Program-made: the position numbers and the translations under genes
Part shown: positions 14,129-22,056 of the stretch, in pieces
Layout of the letters: every line of letters starts with the position of its first letter
Numbering within the stretch: the first letter of the stretch is position 1
Origin: DATLRC01 sp035534895
GTDB taxonomy: Bacteria; Patescibacteriota; Saccharimonadia; Saccharimonadales; UBA4665
NCBI GenBank assembly: GCA_035534895.1
Contig: DATLRC010000014.1
Span: forward strand, 1 to 22,077
Length of the DNA: 22,077 nucleotides
Direction of reading: 5' to 3'
The notes under the pieces: generated by a model
Seen by the model: the letters and a program-made list of their open reading frames with translations, nothing else
Told to the model about the DNA's origin: nothing
The model's database searches: none

Positions 14129-16057
14129 TTATACACTGCCAGGATAGAGACGGTTAGAGAGGTCGATAGTGCCCTGGGGTTGGTTAAACTCGCCTGCCTG
14201 TTCAGCAGTGTTCATCTGTTGGACTTGTTCCGGAGTAGTGGTTATAAGGCCGGCTTCAGTTGGGCTAGCTACTACTTGAATGTGGACATGGTTTTGGCCG
14301 GCAAAGAAGAGACCCTGGCCGACTGGGAATTGGCTGAGGCGTTTCTTTTCCTCACTAGTTAGCTTAAAGACATCAGACAGAACATCGACTGCCGAGGGTG
14401 ATTGTTTGAGCAAAATCTGCATACTGGCATTAGCAACAATAGCTCGCCCCATTCGGCTACCCATAAAGTCTTCAACATCTTGAGTAATGGTAGTTATACC
14501 TAAATTATATTTACGAGCTCGTTTAGCCAGCGAGAACATGAAATTAGCTGAGTCCTCATACTTCATAAGCTGCCAAGCTTCGTCAACAATTAAAATACGC
14601 CGTTTCTGGTCGGTCTTGGTTTTGTTCCAGATGTAATTTAAGACTATATACATAGCCACCGGTCTTAATTCATCTTCAAGGTCCCGAATATTGAAGACAG
14701 CCATCGGGTTGTTGATGTCAATATTTGACTGTTGAGAGAAGATGCCGGCAAAGGTACCCGAAGTATACTTACGAAGACGCTGGGCTAGCTGAGGCCCAGT
14801 GTTGCCCATGTGGAGTAGTGTGTCATAAAGATCGGCTATGGTTGGCGGCTGCCCGGTATGGGTCAGCGGGTCATTGGTGATACCAGCCTTGGCATAAGTT
14901 TCAATAAGTGCACTATCCAAATCTGCTTCTTCGGCTGGTGCCAGTGCTGGCATGATGGTGGCATTACCGCCGAGCATTTGGGCCTGGGCCCCCCCCATCA
15001 TCAGGCGCAGCAGACCATGCAGGGTTATTAGGTTTGAACGTAATGCATTGTCGGCTTCTTCAGTATCAACCACCTTGGGCAGATCAAACGGGTTGATGCG
15101 AGTAGCTGAGTTGAGGCTAAGCCGTACATATGCTCCACCAACAGCATCACACATCCTTTGATACTCATTTTCTGGGTCAATAATAATAATGTCAGTACCG
15201 AACATCATGCTTCTAAGAGCCTCTAGCTTAACGGCAAAACTTTTACCGGCACCAGACTTGGCAAAGACAACAGAGTTACCGTTCTCCAGCGAGAAGCGGT
15301 CGAATATGACCAAGCCCGAATTATGCATATTGATGCCATATAAAATACCGCTGTCTTGGCTGAGGTCAGCGCTAGTGAATGGAAAACTAGTCGATAGTGC
15401 GCCGGTACTCATGTTGCGGCGGATTTGTAGTTGATCAACCATCTGTGGCACCGTGGAGTTCATGCCCTGTTCTTGTTGAGAGGTAGCCGGTTTGGAATAG
15501 ACCAGCTGTTGACCGAGCATAGATTCTACTTTGTGACTGACAAATTCTAGCTCGTCAAGGGCGAAAGCATAGATCGTAAAGTATAAACCGAAGCGGAAGA
15601 AACGCTCTTCACCAACTTGTAATTTATCGCGGATCTCTTCGGCGTCAACAATGGCTGCCTGCTTGCCAGGGTCTCGGATTCTTCCCTTTTCGCTATCTAT
15701 TTGGATCCCGGCCTCAAGTTGGGTAACCTTTTTACGCAGGTTTTCTAGTACTACCTGGCTTTCCACCGGGTAGATATACATCGATAGATCAAGTACTTCG
15801 TCAATATTAACTAGGCTTGAGAGCCAACCAGTATAGATTTGGCGAGGATAACCATAAATATAGTAAGTCCTAGCGTAACGAGTGCCGATTTGAAAATAGG
15901 TGCTCGAAAATTCAATTGAGCTGGGGGCAATAAAGTCACGTAGAGCAGTAATGCCCTTCTGGAAGGCGCTACTCACCTCTTGTTGTTCCCGCTGCCGCTG
16001 AGCTTGGGCTATGGCGACAGGATCGACGGCGGCTTGCTTGTTTCTACCGAAGGCCAT
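14129..16057 (-). CDS. virB4: VirB4-type T4SS ATPase (C-terminal ATPase polypeptide)
   Basis: The 642-aa protein has the VirB4/TraC/TrbE ATPase core. TSFPFTSADL (223-232) leads into the block DSGILYGINMHNSGLVIFDRF, Walker A AKSGAGKSF (266-274), VDEAWQLMK (491-499) as Walker B in ILIVDEAWQLM, the RARKYNLGITTITQDVEDF (sensor-like) block and a Q-rich tail. It powers substrate and subunit transport at the cytoplasmic face. The N-terminal domain typical of single-chain VirB4 is not in this polypeptide beyond residue about 40; it seems to be provided by the gene immediately upstream. Start ATG at 16057 shares a base with that gene's stop (TAATG) and has AGGGAG 8 nt upstream. It is the most strongly identified component of the operon. 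Confidence 0.93.
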   Translation of the reverse strand: MAFGRNKQAAVDPVAIAQAQRQREQQEVSSAFQKGITALRDFIAPSSIEFSSTYFQIGTRYARTYYIYGYPRQIYTGWLSSLVNIDEVLDLSMYIYPVESQVVLENLRKKVTQLEAGIQIDSEKGRIRDPGKQAAIVDAEEIRDKLQVGEERFFRFGLYFTIYAFALDELEFVSHKVESMLGQQLVYSKPATSQQEQGMNSTVPQMVDQLQIRRNMSTGALSTSFPFTSADLSQDSGILYGINMHNSGLVIFDRFSLENGNSVVFAKSGAGKSFAVKLEALRSMMFGTDIIIIDPENEYQRMCDAVGGAYVRLSLNSATRINPFDLPKVVDTEEADNALRSNLITLHGLLRLMMGGAQAQMLGGNATIMPALAPAEEADLDSALIETYAKAGITNDPLTHTGQPPTIADLYDTLLHMGNTGPQLAQRLRKYTSGTFAGIFSQQSNIDINNPMAVFNIRDLEDELRPVAMYIVLNYIWNKTKTDQKRRILIVDEAWQLMKYEDSANFMFSLAKRARKYNLGITTITQDVEDFMGSRMGRAIVANASMQILLKQSPSAVDVLSDVFKLTSEEKKRLSQFPVGQGLFFAGQNHVHIQVVASPTEAGLITTTPEQVQQMNTAEQAGEFNQPQGTIDLSNRLYPGSV

Positions 16058-17007
16058 TACTGAAGCTCCCTTTGGAGGTGGGCTTGTGGCGCAGCTCCCT
16101 GACCTTTGGTGATTACGTCAGCACTTAAGTCATTGAAATTCTTAAGCTGTTGACGGGTAGCAGTATCTGGGTTGTAGGTATCGTAATAAAGCTCTATTAG
16201 CTCCTGGGTGTCTAGCGGTAGCCCCTGGATACTAGATTGTTGTAAGCCGCCCAGAACGGACTGAACACGGTTACGTAGCTCGGTCTTAGCACTCTCCAGT
16301 TCTGCCTCATTGATTGTAACGTGCTGCTCTTTACTGCTGAACATACTGGTTAAGCCACTAAAGAAGTTTTTACTCTGAGTTAGGGCTTTCTGGACGTCTA
16401 CAACTGGGAAGAAGGGGATAATAACATAAAATCTCTTGTCCATAATGTTGGTTTGCTGGCTCAGGCCTTCTATGTAGCCGATATAGTCTTCCATTAGTAA
16501 GGCTAGCAGCATGTTGTCGTGCTCAGTACGAATTTTGTCCAACTTTTCAATATAGGGCTGTAGGTCAACTCTTTGCGAACGGACAAAGATCTGGATTGGG
16601 AAATAAAGTGAGTTCAAAAACCCCTGGTAACTGTACTCCACGGCCTCTTGTTCTTGCTGACTCATAAGATCAAAGTTGATGCTTTTGACCATAACGGCTG
16701 CCCGGAAAGAGCCGTCGTTCATAATAACTACCCCATCACGGATTTCAGCAATCTGGAGTGTGTTTTGGGTACTGTTTGGATTGGTTTTGGCCAAAGTTTG
16801 GGAATGAGGGAGAGATTGGCTCGGAGCAGCACCAATCACGGGACTTATTGGGCTGGGGGGCAAGGTAGTTGCAGGATAAGCTGGGGGAGGATAATTCCCC
16901 GCGGGGTATAATGGGCTTGGCGCTGTTGGGGCAGAGGGTGGTTGGGGGTATGCACCCATACTACCTTGCGGAGAAGGCTGAGATTGATTCGGTATTGATG
17001 GATCCAT
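16057..17007 (-). CDS. Separate VirB4 N-terminal-domain (TraC-like) protein with proline-rich head
   Basis: The 316-aa protein starts with about 70 residues of Pro/Ser/Ala/Tyr-rich, unstructured sequence (repeated YPQPP, YPAGNYPPP). A globular domain follows: IAEIRDGVVIMNDGSFRAAV, then SINFDLMSQQEQEAVEYSY and GFLNSLYFPIQIFVRSQRVDL. This is the pattern found at the N-terminus of Gram-positive VirB4-like ATPases (strand, 'DG...', 'f.l.s..e.e.....y...l..l...iqi.v'). Here it is a separate polypeptide placed directly before the ATPase gene with a 1-nt overlap, so VirB4 appears to be split. It has no Walker motifs. It follows the PrgI gene by 55 bp with a GGTGG/GGGG ribosome site. Membrane attachment is not seen; the partner is probably the VirB4 ATPase or PrgI. 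Confidence 0.72.
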   Translation of the reverse strand: MDPSIPNQSQPSPQGSMGAYPQPPSAPTAPSPLYPAGNYPPPAYPATTLPPSPISPVIGAAPSQSLPHSQTLAKTNPNSTQNTLQIAEIRDGVVIMNDGSFRAAVMVKSINFDLMSQQEQEAVEYSYQGFLNSLYFPIQIFVRSQRVDLQPYIEKLDKIRTEHDNMLLALLMEDYIGYIEGLSQQTNIMDKRFYVIIPFFPVVDVQKALTQSKNFFSGLTSMFSSKEQHVTINEAELESAKTELRNRVQSVLGGLQQSSIQGLPLDTQELIELYYDTYNPDTATRQQLKNFNDLSADVITKGQGAAPQAHLQRELQ

Positions 17008-17062
17008 GTTTATTGCTACCCCACCCTATGTCCAAATACCAGGACATTAAAAGCGTTTTTAT

Positions 17063-18175
17063 TTAGCGCAGTGAAATCACAACTTCGTTAGGTGGTTCGT
17101 CGGGGTGCTGAGTTTTATGTGCTTCTCTTGCCAACGTGGCCACATTTAGATCGTTGTTATTCGCCAGATTAAGTATAGCAGGATCAGGGGTGCTAGAGCC
17201 AGCAACTTGTCCCTGAGTGCTGGTTATATTTTGATCGTTTGTCTGATTAGCTGCAAGTGGCTGAATGGTCCGCATATGTCCATAAGAGACGGTCTGTGTT
17301 TGTTGGTTTTGTTGAGCCAGCTTTTTTAATAATGCCTCCTCAGTGGGAGTTGGCTCGGCGGCTTGAGAAACAGTCGTCTGCACTCCGGGACTGACCACCT
17401 GAGAGCTGGTGAAAATAGCCGAATCTTTAGCTTGACTAGGTGGCTCAACGGGTTGGTTTAAAAACCAATAATCGGCTGGAGAGGTTTGCTCTTGACTAGC
17501 AGTCTTTTTGGCTTCCTCGGTACGGACAACATTTAACTCTTGCATCAGCTGTTGTCGATGGCTTTGTTCTGAGGCGTGGATCATTTGATCAAAAGCAAAA
17601 GCTACAGGGTTACTATGCTCGTCTAATATGTCATCAGATGCTTGAACATCGAAGTTAGGCACCTCTTGGGGCATGCTGGAAAGATCAATAAGCCGGTCTG
17701 ATGCTTGATCATTCATCTGAGTCGGTTGGCTGTAGAGATTGACATTGACGTTTTTTACTGCCCAACCGCGACTATCAATCGTGTCGGCAAGAGCCAGTAA
17801 ACGACTCTTTACTTCGTTTTGGCTTAGGCCATCGGTCCGAACATTTTCAACTTTTTTGGGTACAGTGATGGTAACCAAATCCTTAATACCACTCTGGTCC
17901 CAGATACGACGATGGGGCTTGAACAAGAAGCGAATTTTAGCTAGTGCCCAGACTTCGGTTGGTTGATCTTTACCAAACGGGAATGCAAAAAAGCCAGTAA
18001 ATATGGCTGGAGGCAGAAAAATAACCAGCAAAAAGGCCGCATGCTTAGTAAGCACAACGAAGCTCAGATAAAAAAACAGTAACGAAACAAGAGAATAGAT
18101 AAATTGTCTTAGCGTTAAGGGCCCAAGTATCTTGTCTTCAGCCTCAATGTCTTGGATTAATTTATATGTGGACAT
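17063..18175 (-). CDS. PrgI-family T4SS protein with long hydrophilic tail
   Basis: The first 110 residues match the PrgI family. Residues 1-20 (MSTYKLIQDIEAEDKILGPL) precede two adjacent membrane segments (about 24-43 and 47-66), then FPFGKDQPTEVWALAKIRFLFKPHRRIWD (read in parts), the typical ending of the module. PrgI proteins are small inner-membrane parts of Gram-positive T4SSs encoded directly before VirB4. The usual protein is about 110-150 aa; here some 250 polar residues follow, rich in Gln, Ser, Thr and Asp, with no membrane segment. The tail may bind VirB4 or its N-terminal partner in the cytoplasm. It starts 9 nt after the VirB6 stop (TAG at 18185). Good confidence for the family, little for the tail. 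Confidence 0.85.
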   Translation of the reverse strand: MSTYKLIQDIEAEDKILGPLTLRQFIYSLVSLLFFYLSFVVLTKHAAFLLVIFLPPAIFTGFFAFPFGKDQPTEVWALAKIRFLFKPHRRIWDQSGIKDLVTITVPKKVENVRTDGLSQNEVKSRLLALADTIDSRGWAVKNVNVNLYSQPTQMNDQASDRLIDLSSMPQEVPNFDVQASDDILDEHSNPVAFAFDQMIHASEQSHRQQLMQELNVVRTEEAKKTASQEQTSPADYWFLNQPVEPPSQAKDSAIFTSSQVVSPGVQTTVSQAAEPTPTEEALLKKLAQQNQQTQTVSYGHMRTIQPLAANQTNDQNITSTQGQVAGSSTPDPAILNLANNNDLNVATLAREAHKTQHPDEPPNEVVISLR

Positions 18176-18184
18176 CGTAAAACT

Positions 18185-21100
18185 CTATGTTATATCCCTT
18201 GGAAGTTGAGCGATAACTTGTGCCAAAGCAGGATTTAATCGAGCTTGAGCATCAAGATCTGCCAACGCTTGCTGAGCTGCATTACGGTTTTTGGCTGCTG
18301 CACTAGAAGAAGATGCGTAAGATTGTTGTGTGCCAGCTCCAGTAGCTTGACCCGGTTGTTGAGCAAGTGCTTGTTGAGCAAGTGCTTGTTGGGTGGGGCT
18401 CCCAGAAGTTCCTTTTACATACTGCTCTAGGTTGTGATAGGCACGAGCGGCAGCCTCATTTTCTTCTTGAGTAGCAGCGGTATTTCCACCAACATGGAGA
18501 ATTGAATCGCGCACTGCCTCGAAGCTACCAGGAGTCTCTTTATACTGCTCAGGCATTGCCATACCGGCGTATTCTGTCAGTAAGTTAAAGTGGTTGGTGC
18601 CCGTTCTAATAAGTCTTCCGTTCGCGCCTCGCCCTATTTGCGCTCGCCGCAAGTCAATACGCATACCCTTTAGTGGTATTGAAATACCTTGCCATCTACC
18701 AGATGCGGTTCCTCCATCGAGACCGGCTTGAGTTGCCCAGTCCAAGAAGTCGTCGAGTACAGCGTTTTGACTATCTGTCCCCAGTGGTTCAGTTTTTTCA
18801 AGAAGTTTCTGATAGTTTATTTGTCTGTCTGCACCGTTGCCATAAGTTCTATTTCCTTCACGAATCTGTGCCTCATCAAACCATGTGCCATCTGCGGCAC
18901 TCCACTGTTCACGTCCAGTAGTGTTTCCAGCAGCATTTGCAGCACGATATCTATGCCCAGATGCTCTTCTGGTTGCTAAAACAGAAAGAGGAATAGTCGA
19001 GGCTTTTGCCCAGGTGTCATTCCCGCTATTCCAAGTAGTTGAAATTGCTTGAGCACGTTCTGTATTTGTTACTGCCTGTCGCTCAGCCAACCTGGCTCCC
19101 CCGAGTGATCTGCCGATCCTTCGTGCAACCCTGCTACCTGATCCCATTAGCTCGGCGCCTCTAATTTCACGCAAGTCTCTGATGCTATTGCCTGCCTCAC
19201 GTTTTACTTTATTTTGGAGACTGAAGGGATTGTTCGGATTCCCCTTGACCATATCATATCCGCGTTTCCCTACACCGGTCGTTATTTCGTGGACTTTGCC
19301 CAATACCCCTCCCGAAAGCTTAAAAGAAAATGGAATAAGAAAAAGCGGGACTATAAGAGCGACGATAGACATCAGTTGCGAAACCCAAGAGATCAGTCCA
19401 CTGGTTTGGCCTGACTGGTTGATGGTTACTGATAGGATATTTGAAATGCTAAAAATGAGAGCAATTATCGGATATACTAACAGCGTTCGGAACAATAAAT
19501 CCCACCATTTTCTAAAATATTTCTCAGTATTTGGTAGGCAGTACAGAGCAAAAGCAACGGGCGAAATAACAACAAGAAAAATTATTAACCCTCTCCTGAT
19601 TAGTACGGTTCCCAGTATTGCAATAAAAGTAAGGAGGGCTGGCAAAAGTATAGATAGTAATACAAATAAGATAAGAGGGCCAAGTTCCACCGTACCCGCA
19701 GCTATTGCGGCCCAGAGGCCTATGCCAGCAGCACCTGCAGTTGTTCCAGTCAGTAGAGCTCCAATACCTAGAGTTGCGGAGGTACCTCCACTAAGTTTTA
19801 ATTGGAAGGAGTTCGCATTTGCAAATGGCTGGGAAAGCAAACCCTGAATCCCGTTTCCCAAAATATTGGTTATATCAATCGAAAAAGCAACAATATAGAT
19901 AGATAAGTTAATGAGAACAGCGGCAATCATCAACCGGGGTAGGATTTTCTTCGCCGAATAAGCATCAATTAATCCACCGCCAATCGACTGACCAAATACG
20001 ATAACCAAGAGTGCAATTACCAGAAAGATATCCCCATAAACTCTAAAATTAGACCAAATTTTATACGTGTTTGTCGGATCGCCGTTTACTGACAGAACAA
20101 TAGGCTGTGTTACAAGTAATGGCTGAATGAATGTATGGTAAATTCCATCAACAGCATCCGCTAGTCCATTTATAATCGGGCACATAAACCAGGACAATGA
20201 ATACCCACTTGATTCACAAGTTGGGGTAGTAGAACCACCCGTTTGATTTATTAAACCGGATGATTGAGTATCAGAAAGATTAAGTTTTACTGTGGGTGGT
20301 ATGAAAAAAGCAGTTTTTGTCACATTTTGACAGATCGTATCGTTCTGGATGCAGACCCGATAATTGTCCGGTGAGACATTAGTAAACTCAGTCCTGACAA
20401 AATATGTGCTATTTACAGTAACAGCACCCGCTGCTTGTGACTGGTCAGAGGTGGGGGTTATATTAAGCGGGTTAGTATCAGCAGTTGTTATAGGGGTTCC
20501 GTCAGGTTTTTCTAGCGAGACGGTTATTGGGTCAATGCTATTATTCTGTACCCCGGTGTTATTGACAAGTTCCACAGTTACATTAATAATTTGTGTGCTT
20601 AAAGATTCTCCTAGACTCCAGATATTAGAATTGAATTTAACTTTTTGCTCGGTTGCACAACCTCTGCCCATGCTAGGTGTTGAGCAAAGTTTATATATTC
20701 CTGGGTCAAGACCGGTACTGCCACTATAATATCTATTTGAACTTTCGCCTTGCTGGGTAAGTTGAACTGACGTGACTTTACCGGCAGCATCAGTAATGGT
20801 GGCTATGACGTTGGAAGGCAGGACAGTTGTTTTTGGATAAACAAATATGAAGACTTGTTTTTGTTTTAGGGTTTCTTGGATTGAATTATCGTTCGGTCTC
20901 TGGCCACCGATACTGACAGTACTCCCATTATATTGACTTGCAAGATTAGACAGGTACTTGTATTGACAGACAGACGTGGTTTCTTGTACGGGTTGAGCAT
21001 TAGTTATGACCCCAGATTTATTGTCTGGGGCTACGTTTAAAAATATAAATATCTGACAAGCTTGCCCATTACTATCTTTGACTTGAAGGGAGCCCAAGAA

Positions 21101-21328
21101 TGACTGTGTTGCGTTGGGTAGCCCAAAACCGGTACTGTTAATGTTAAAAGATAAAGAAGAGTCGTTAGATAGACCACCTCCGCTTACCTTTATTGTCTGG
21201 TAACTACTCCAGGTATATGTTTCCCCACTAGCAAATACGCTGGGGGGTTTAACAAAATAAAAAGCGGAAAGTACGAGGAATAATATTAGTCCAAATGTTT
21301 TTGTGGATGTGCGGAGGTTTAAGGTCAT
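18185..21328 (-). CDS. virB6: VirB6/TrbL-like polytopic channel protein
   Basis: The 1047-aa protein has a signal-like start (10-33), then about 370 residues of beta-rich, Thr/Asn/Ser-rich sequence with paired cysteines that should be extracellular. A cluster of membrane segments follows (about 430-450, 463-485, 515-545, 550-575, 578-600, 611-630, 645-668). The segment RRGLIIFLVVISPVAFALYCLPN leading to EKYFRKWWDLLFRTLLVYPIIALIF is characteristic of VirB6/TrbL in Gram-positive and CPR T4SSs. The last 375 residues are cytoplasmic, Ala/Gln/Arg-rich, with two copies of ALAQQ encoded by a 15-bp repeat (18356-18391). VirB6 forms the membrane pore. It is far larger than the roughly 300-aa proteobacterial VirB6, through N- and C-terminal extensions. 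ATG at 21328 overlaps the upstream gene as ATGA. Confidence 0.85.
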   Translation of the reverse strand: MTLNLRTSTKTFGLILFLVLSAFYFVKPPSVFASGETYTWSSYQTIKVSGGGLSNDSSLSFNINSTGFGLPNATQSFLGSLQVKDSNGQACQIFIFLNVAPDNKSGVITNAQPVQETTSVCQYKYLSNLASQYNGSTVSIGGQRPNDNSIQETLKQKQVFIFVYPKTTVLPSNVIATITDAAGKVTSVQLTQQGESSNRYYSGSTGLDPGIYKLCSTPSMGRGCATEQKVKFNSNIWSLGESLSTQIINVTVELVNNTGVQNNSIDPITVSLEKPDGTPITTADTNPLNITPTSDQSQAAGAVTVNSTYFVRTEFTNVSPDNYRVCIQNDTICQNVTKTAFFIPPTVKLNLSDTQSSGLINQTGGSTTPTCESSGYSLSWFMCPIINGLADAVDGIYHTFIQPLLVTQPIVLSVNGDPTNTYKIWSNFRVYGDIFLVIALLVIVFGQSIGGGLIDAYSAKKILPRLMIAAVLINLSIYIVAFSIDITNILGNGIQGLLSQPFANANSFQLKLSGGTSATLGIGALLTGTTAGAAGIGLWAAIAAGTVELGPLILFVLLSILLPALLTFIAILGTVLIRRGLIIFLVVISPVAFALYCLPNTEKYFRKWWDLLFRTLLVYPIIALIFSISNILSVTINQSGQTSGLISWVSQLMSIVALIVPLFLIPFSFKLSGGVLGKVHEITTGVGKRGYDMVKGNPNNPFSLQNKVKREAGNSIRDLREIRGAELMGSGSRVARRIGRSLGGARLAERQAVTNTERAQAISTTWNSGNDTWAKASTIPLSVLATRRASGHRYRAANAAGNTTGREQWSAADGTWFDEAQIREGNRTYGNGADRQINYQKLLEKTEPLGTDSQNAVLDDFLDWATQAGLDGGTASGRWQGISIPLKGMRIDLRRAQIGRGANGRLIRTGTNHFNLLTEYAGMAMPEQYKETPGSFEAVRDSILHVGGNTAATQEENEAAARAYHNLEQYVKGTSGSPTQQALAQQALAQQPGQATGAGTQQSYASSSSAAAKNRNAAQQALADLDAQARLNPALAQVIAQLPRDIT
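18356..18391 (-). repeat. 15-bp tandem repeat coding ALAQQ units in virB6
   Basis: The unit TTGTTGAGCAAGTGC (plus strand) is present at 18356-18370 and 18371-18385, followed by a partial third copy to 18391. In frame it encodes ALAQQ-ALAQQ near the VirB6 C-terminus. The copies are identical, so this may vary in length between strains. Confidence 0.8.
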
Positions 21329-21774
21329 TCTATTTGACTCGTGATTTCATCAATTTTCCATGTTCCAGAACTCCTGAGAACCACAATATATACCCAATAA
21401 GTCCGGCCGTTATTAAAATCGAATCTGTAAGTTAAACGCTCAGGACTACTATTTTTGCCATAGGTTGGTATCGGATCTTGTACTGGTTGGGCAGATAATA
21501 GTTTAGTTGTTACACGAAAACCCCGGAAAGAACTATCTAATTGTTTCTGCCAACTTTGTTTATCACCAACCATTTTTTTAAGATTATCAGAAAGCATATT
21601 GTAGCTAGTATCTGGTTGGTTGTTGACAATTGCCATAACAAATTTGTCACCAGCCACTTTATAGCCCGGTTGAACCCAAACTGAATAATAAAACCAAACA
21701 GATAAACCTCCAAGAATAATTATCAGTAGCGCAAAAGACCTAAATAGTATTACCCTTCCCCGCGAACCTTTCAT
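21325..21774 (-). CDS. Single-pass membrane protein, VirB8/NTF2-like (tentative)
   Basis: The 149-aa protein has a short basic start, one membrane segment (about 10-31, LFRSFALLIIILGGLSVWFYYS) and an exterior domain of about 115 residues. The domain starts with a helix GDKFVMAIVNNQPDTSYNML, then LKKMVGDKQSWQKQLD, and ends in strands TYRFDFNNGRTYWVYIVV and SSGTWKIDEI. This fits an NTF2-like cone, the fold of VirB8/TcpC and of DUF4878-type proteins. As first gene of the operon before VirB6, VirB8-like is the preferred reading, since VirB8 bridges the pore and the wall. No sequence motif proves it. Its stop overlaps the VirB6 start (ATGA). The ATG at 21774 has no good Shine-Dalgarno. Confidence 0.7.
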   Translation of the reverse strand: MKGSRGRVILFRSFALLIIILGGLSVWFYYSVWVQPGYKVAGDKFVMAIVNNQPDTSYNMLSDNLKKMVGDKQSWQKQLDSSFRGFRVTTKLLSAQPVQDPIPTYGKNSSPERLTYRFDFNNGRTYWVYIVVLRSSGTWKIDEITSQIE

Positions 21775-21874
21775 CTGAAAGCCAAGCCCTTTTGTTTATG
21801 TTTTTGAGAATCTTTATCCATTTGTTTGCAAGCCCGATTACCCAACATGCTTACTTTCTATTATCAATAAGTAA

Positions 21875-21883
21875 ATGATAACA
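21875..21883 (-). promoter_or_regulatory. Extended -10 promoter candidate for the T4SS operon
   Basis: On the minus strand TGTTATCAT (TG, one base, TATCAT) stands about 100 nt upstream of the first T4SS gene. No convincing -35 accompanies it. Adjacent arms TTATCA (21861-21866) and TGATAA (21876-21881) are complementary and could be an operator. This is the best-looking leftward start in the intergenic region, by pattern only. Confidence 0.35.
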
Positions 21884-21890
21884 TATCTTA

Positions 21891-21925
21891 AGGATATTAA
21901 ATCCTCAGCAGGACAAAATACTGCT
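21891..21925 (+). repeat. Two consecutive hairpins in the leader of the right-edge gene
   Basis: AGGAT (21891-21895) pairs with ATCCT (21901-21905) around ATTAA. Then AGCAG (21907-21911) pairs with CTGCT (21921-21925) around a 9-nt loop. Both are short, perfect stems on the plus strand upstream of the long inverted repeat. They suggest a structured transcript leader if transcription begins upstream. Confidence 0.4.
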
Positions 21926-21950
21926 CTCGTCGGGTTGATGCCGGTACTCA

Positions 21951-22056
21951 AATAGATCGTAGACACTTCCGACTTGTAGAATAGGTTTGTAACTAACTAA
22001 ATCTACAAAGGAGGACAATAATATGTCTAACCGTGTCGGATCGTCTACGATCTATT
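21951..22056 (+). promoter_or_regulatory. Long inverted repeat spanning the ribosome site and start codon of the right-edge gene
   Basis: AATAGATCGTAGAC (21951-21964) is a perfect reverse complement of GTCTACGATCTATT (22043-22056). A second block, TCCGAC (21968-21973), pairs with GTCGGA (22035-22040), giving about 20 pairs with a small internal loop. The enclosed 61 nt hold the ribosome site AAAGGAGG, the ATG at 22023 and an inner stem TTGTAGA/TCTACAA. In RNA this would place the start region in a large hairpin loop. The right arm is codons 8-11 and beyond of the gene, so the match is partly in coding sequence. It may be a translation switch, or an invertible or binding site in DNA. Confidence 0.65.

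Noticed and set aside
19182..19847. 221-aa plus-strand ORF opposite virB6
   Set aside because: Opposite the membrane segments of VirB6; biased composition and no start signal. A mirror of the hydrophobic codons.
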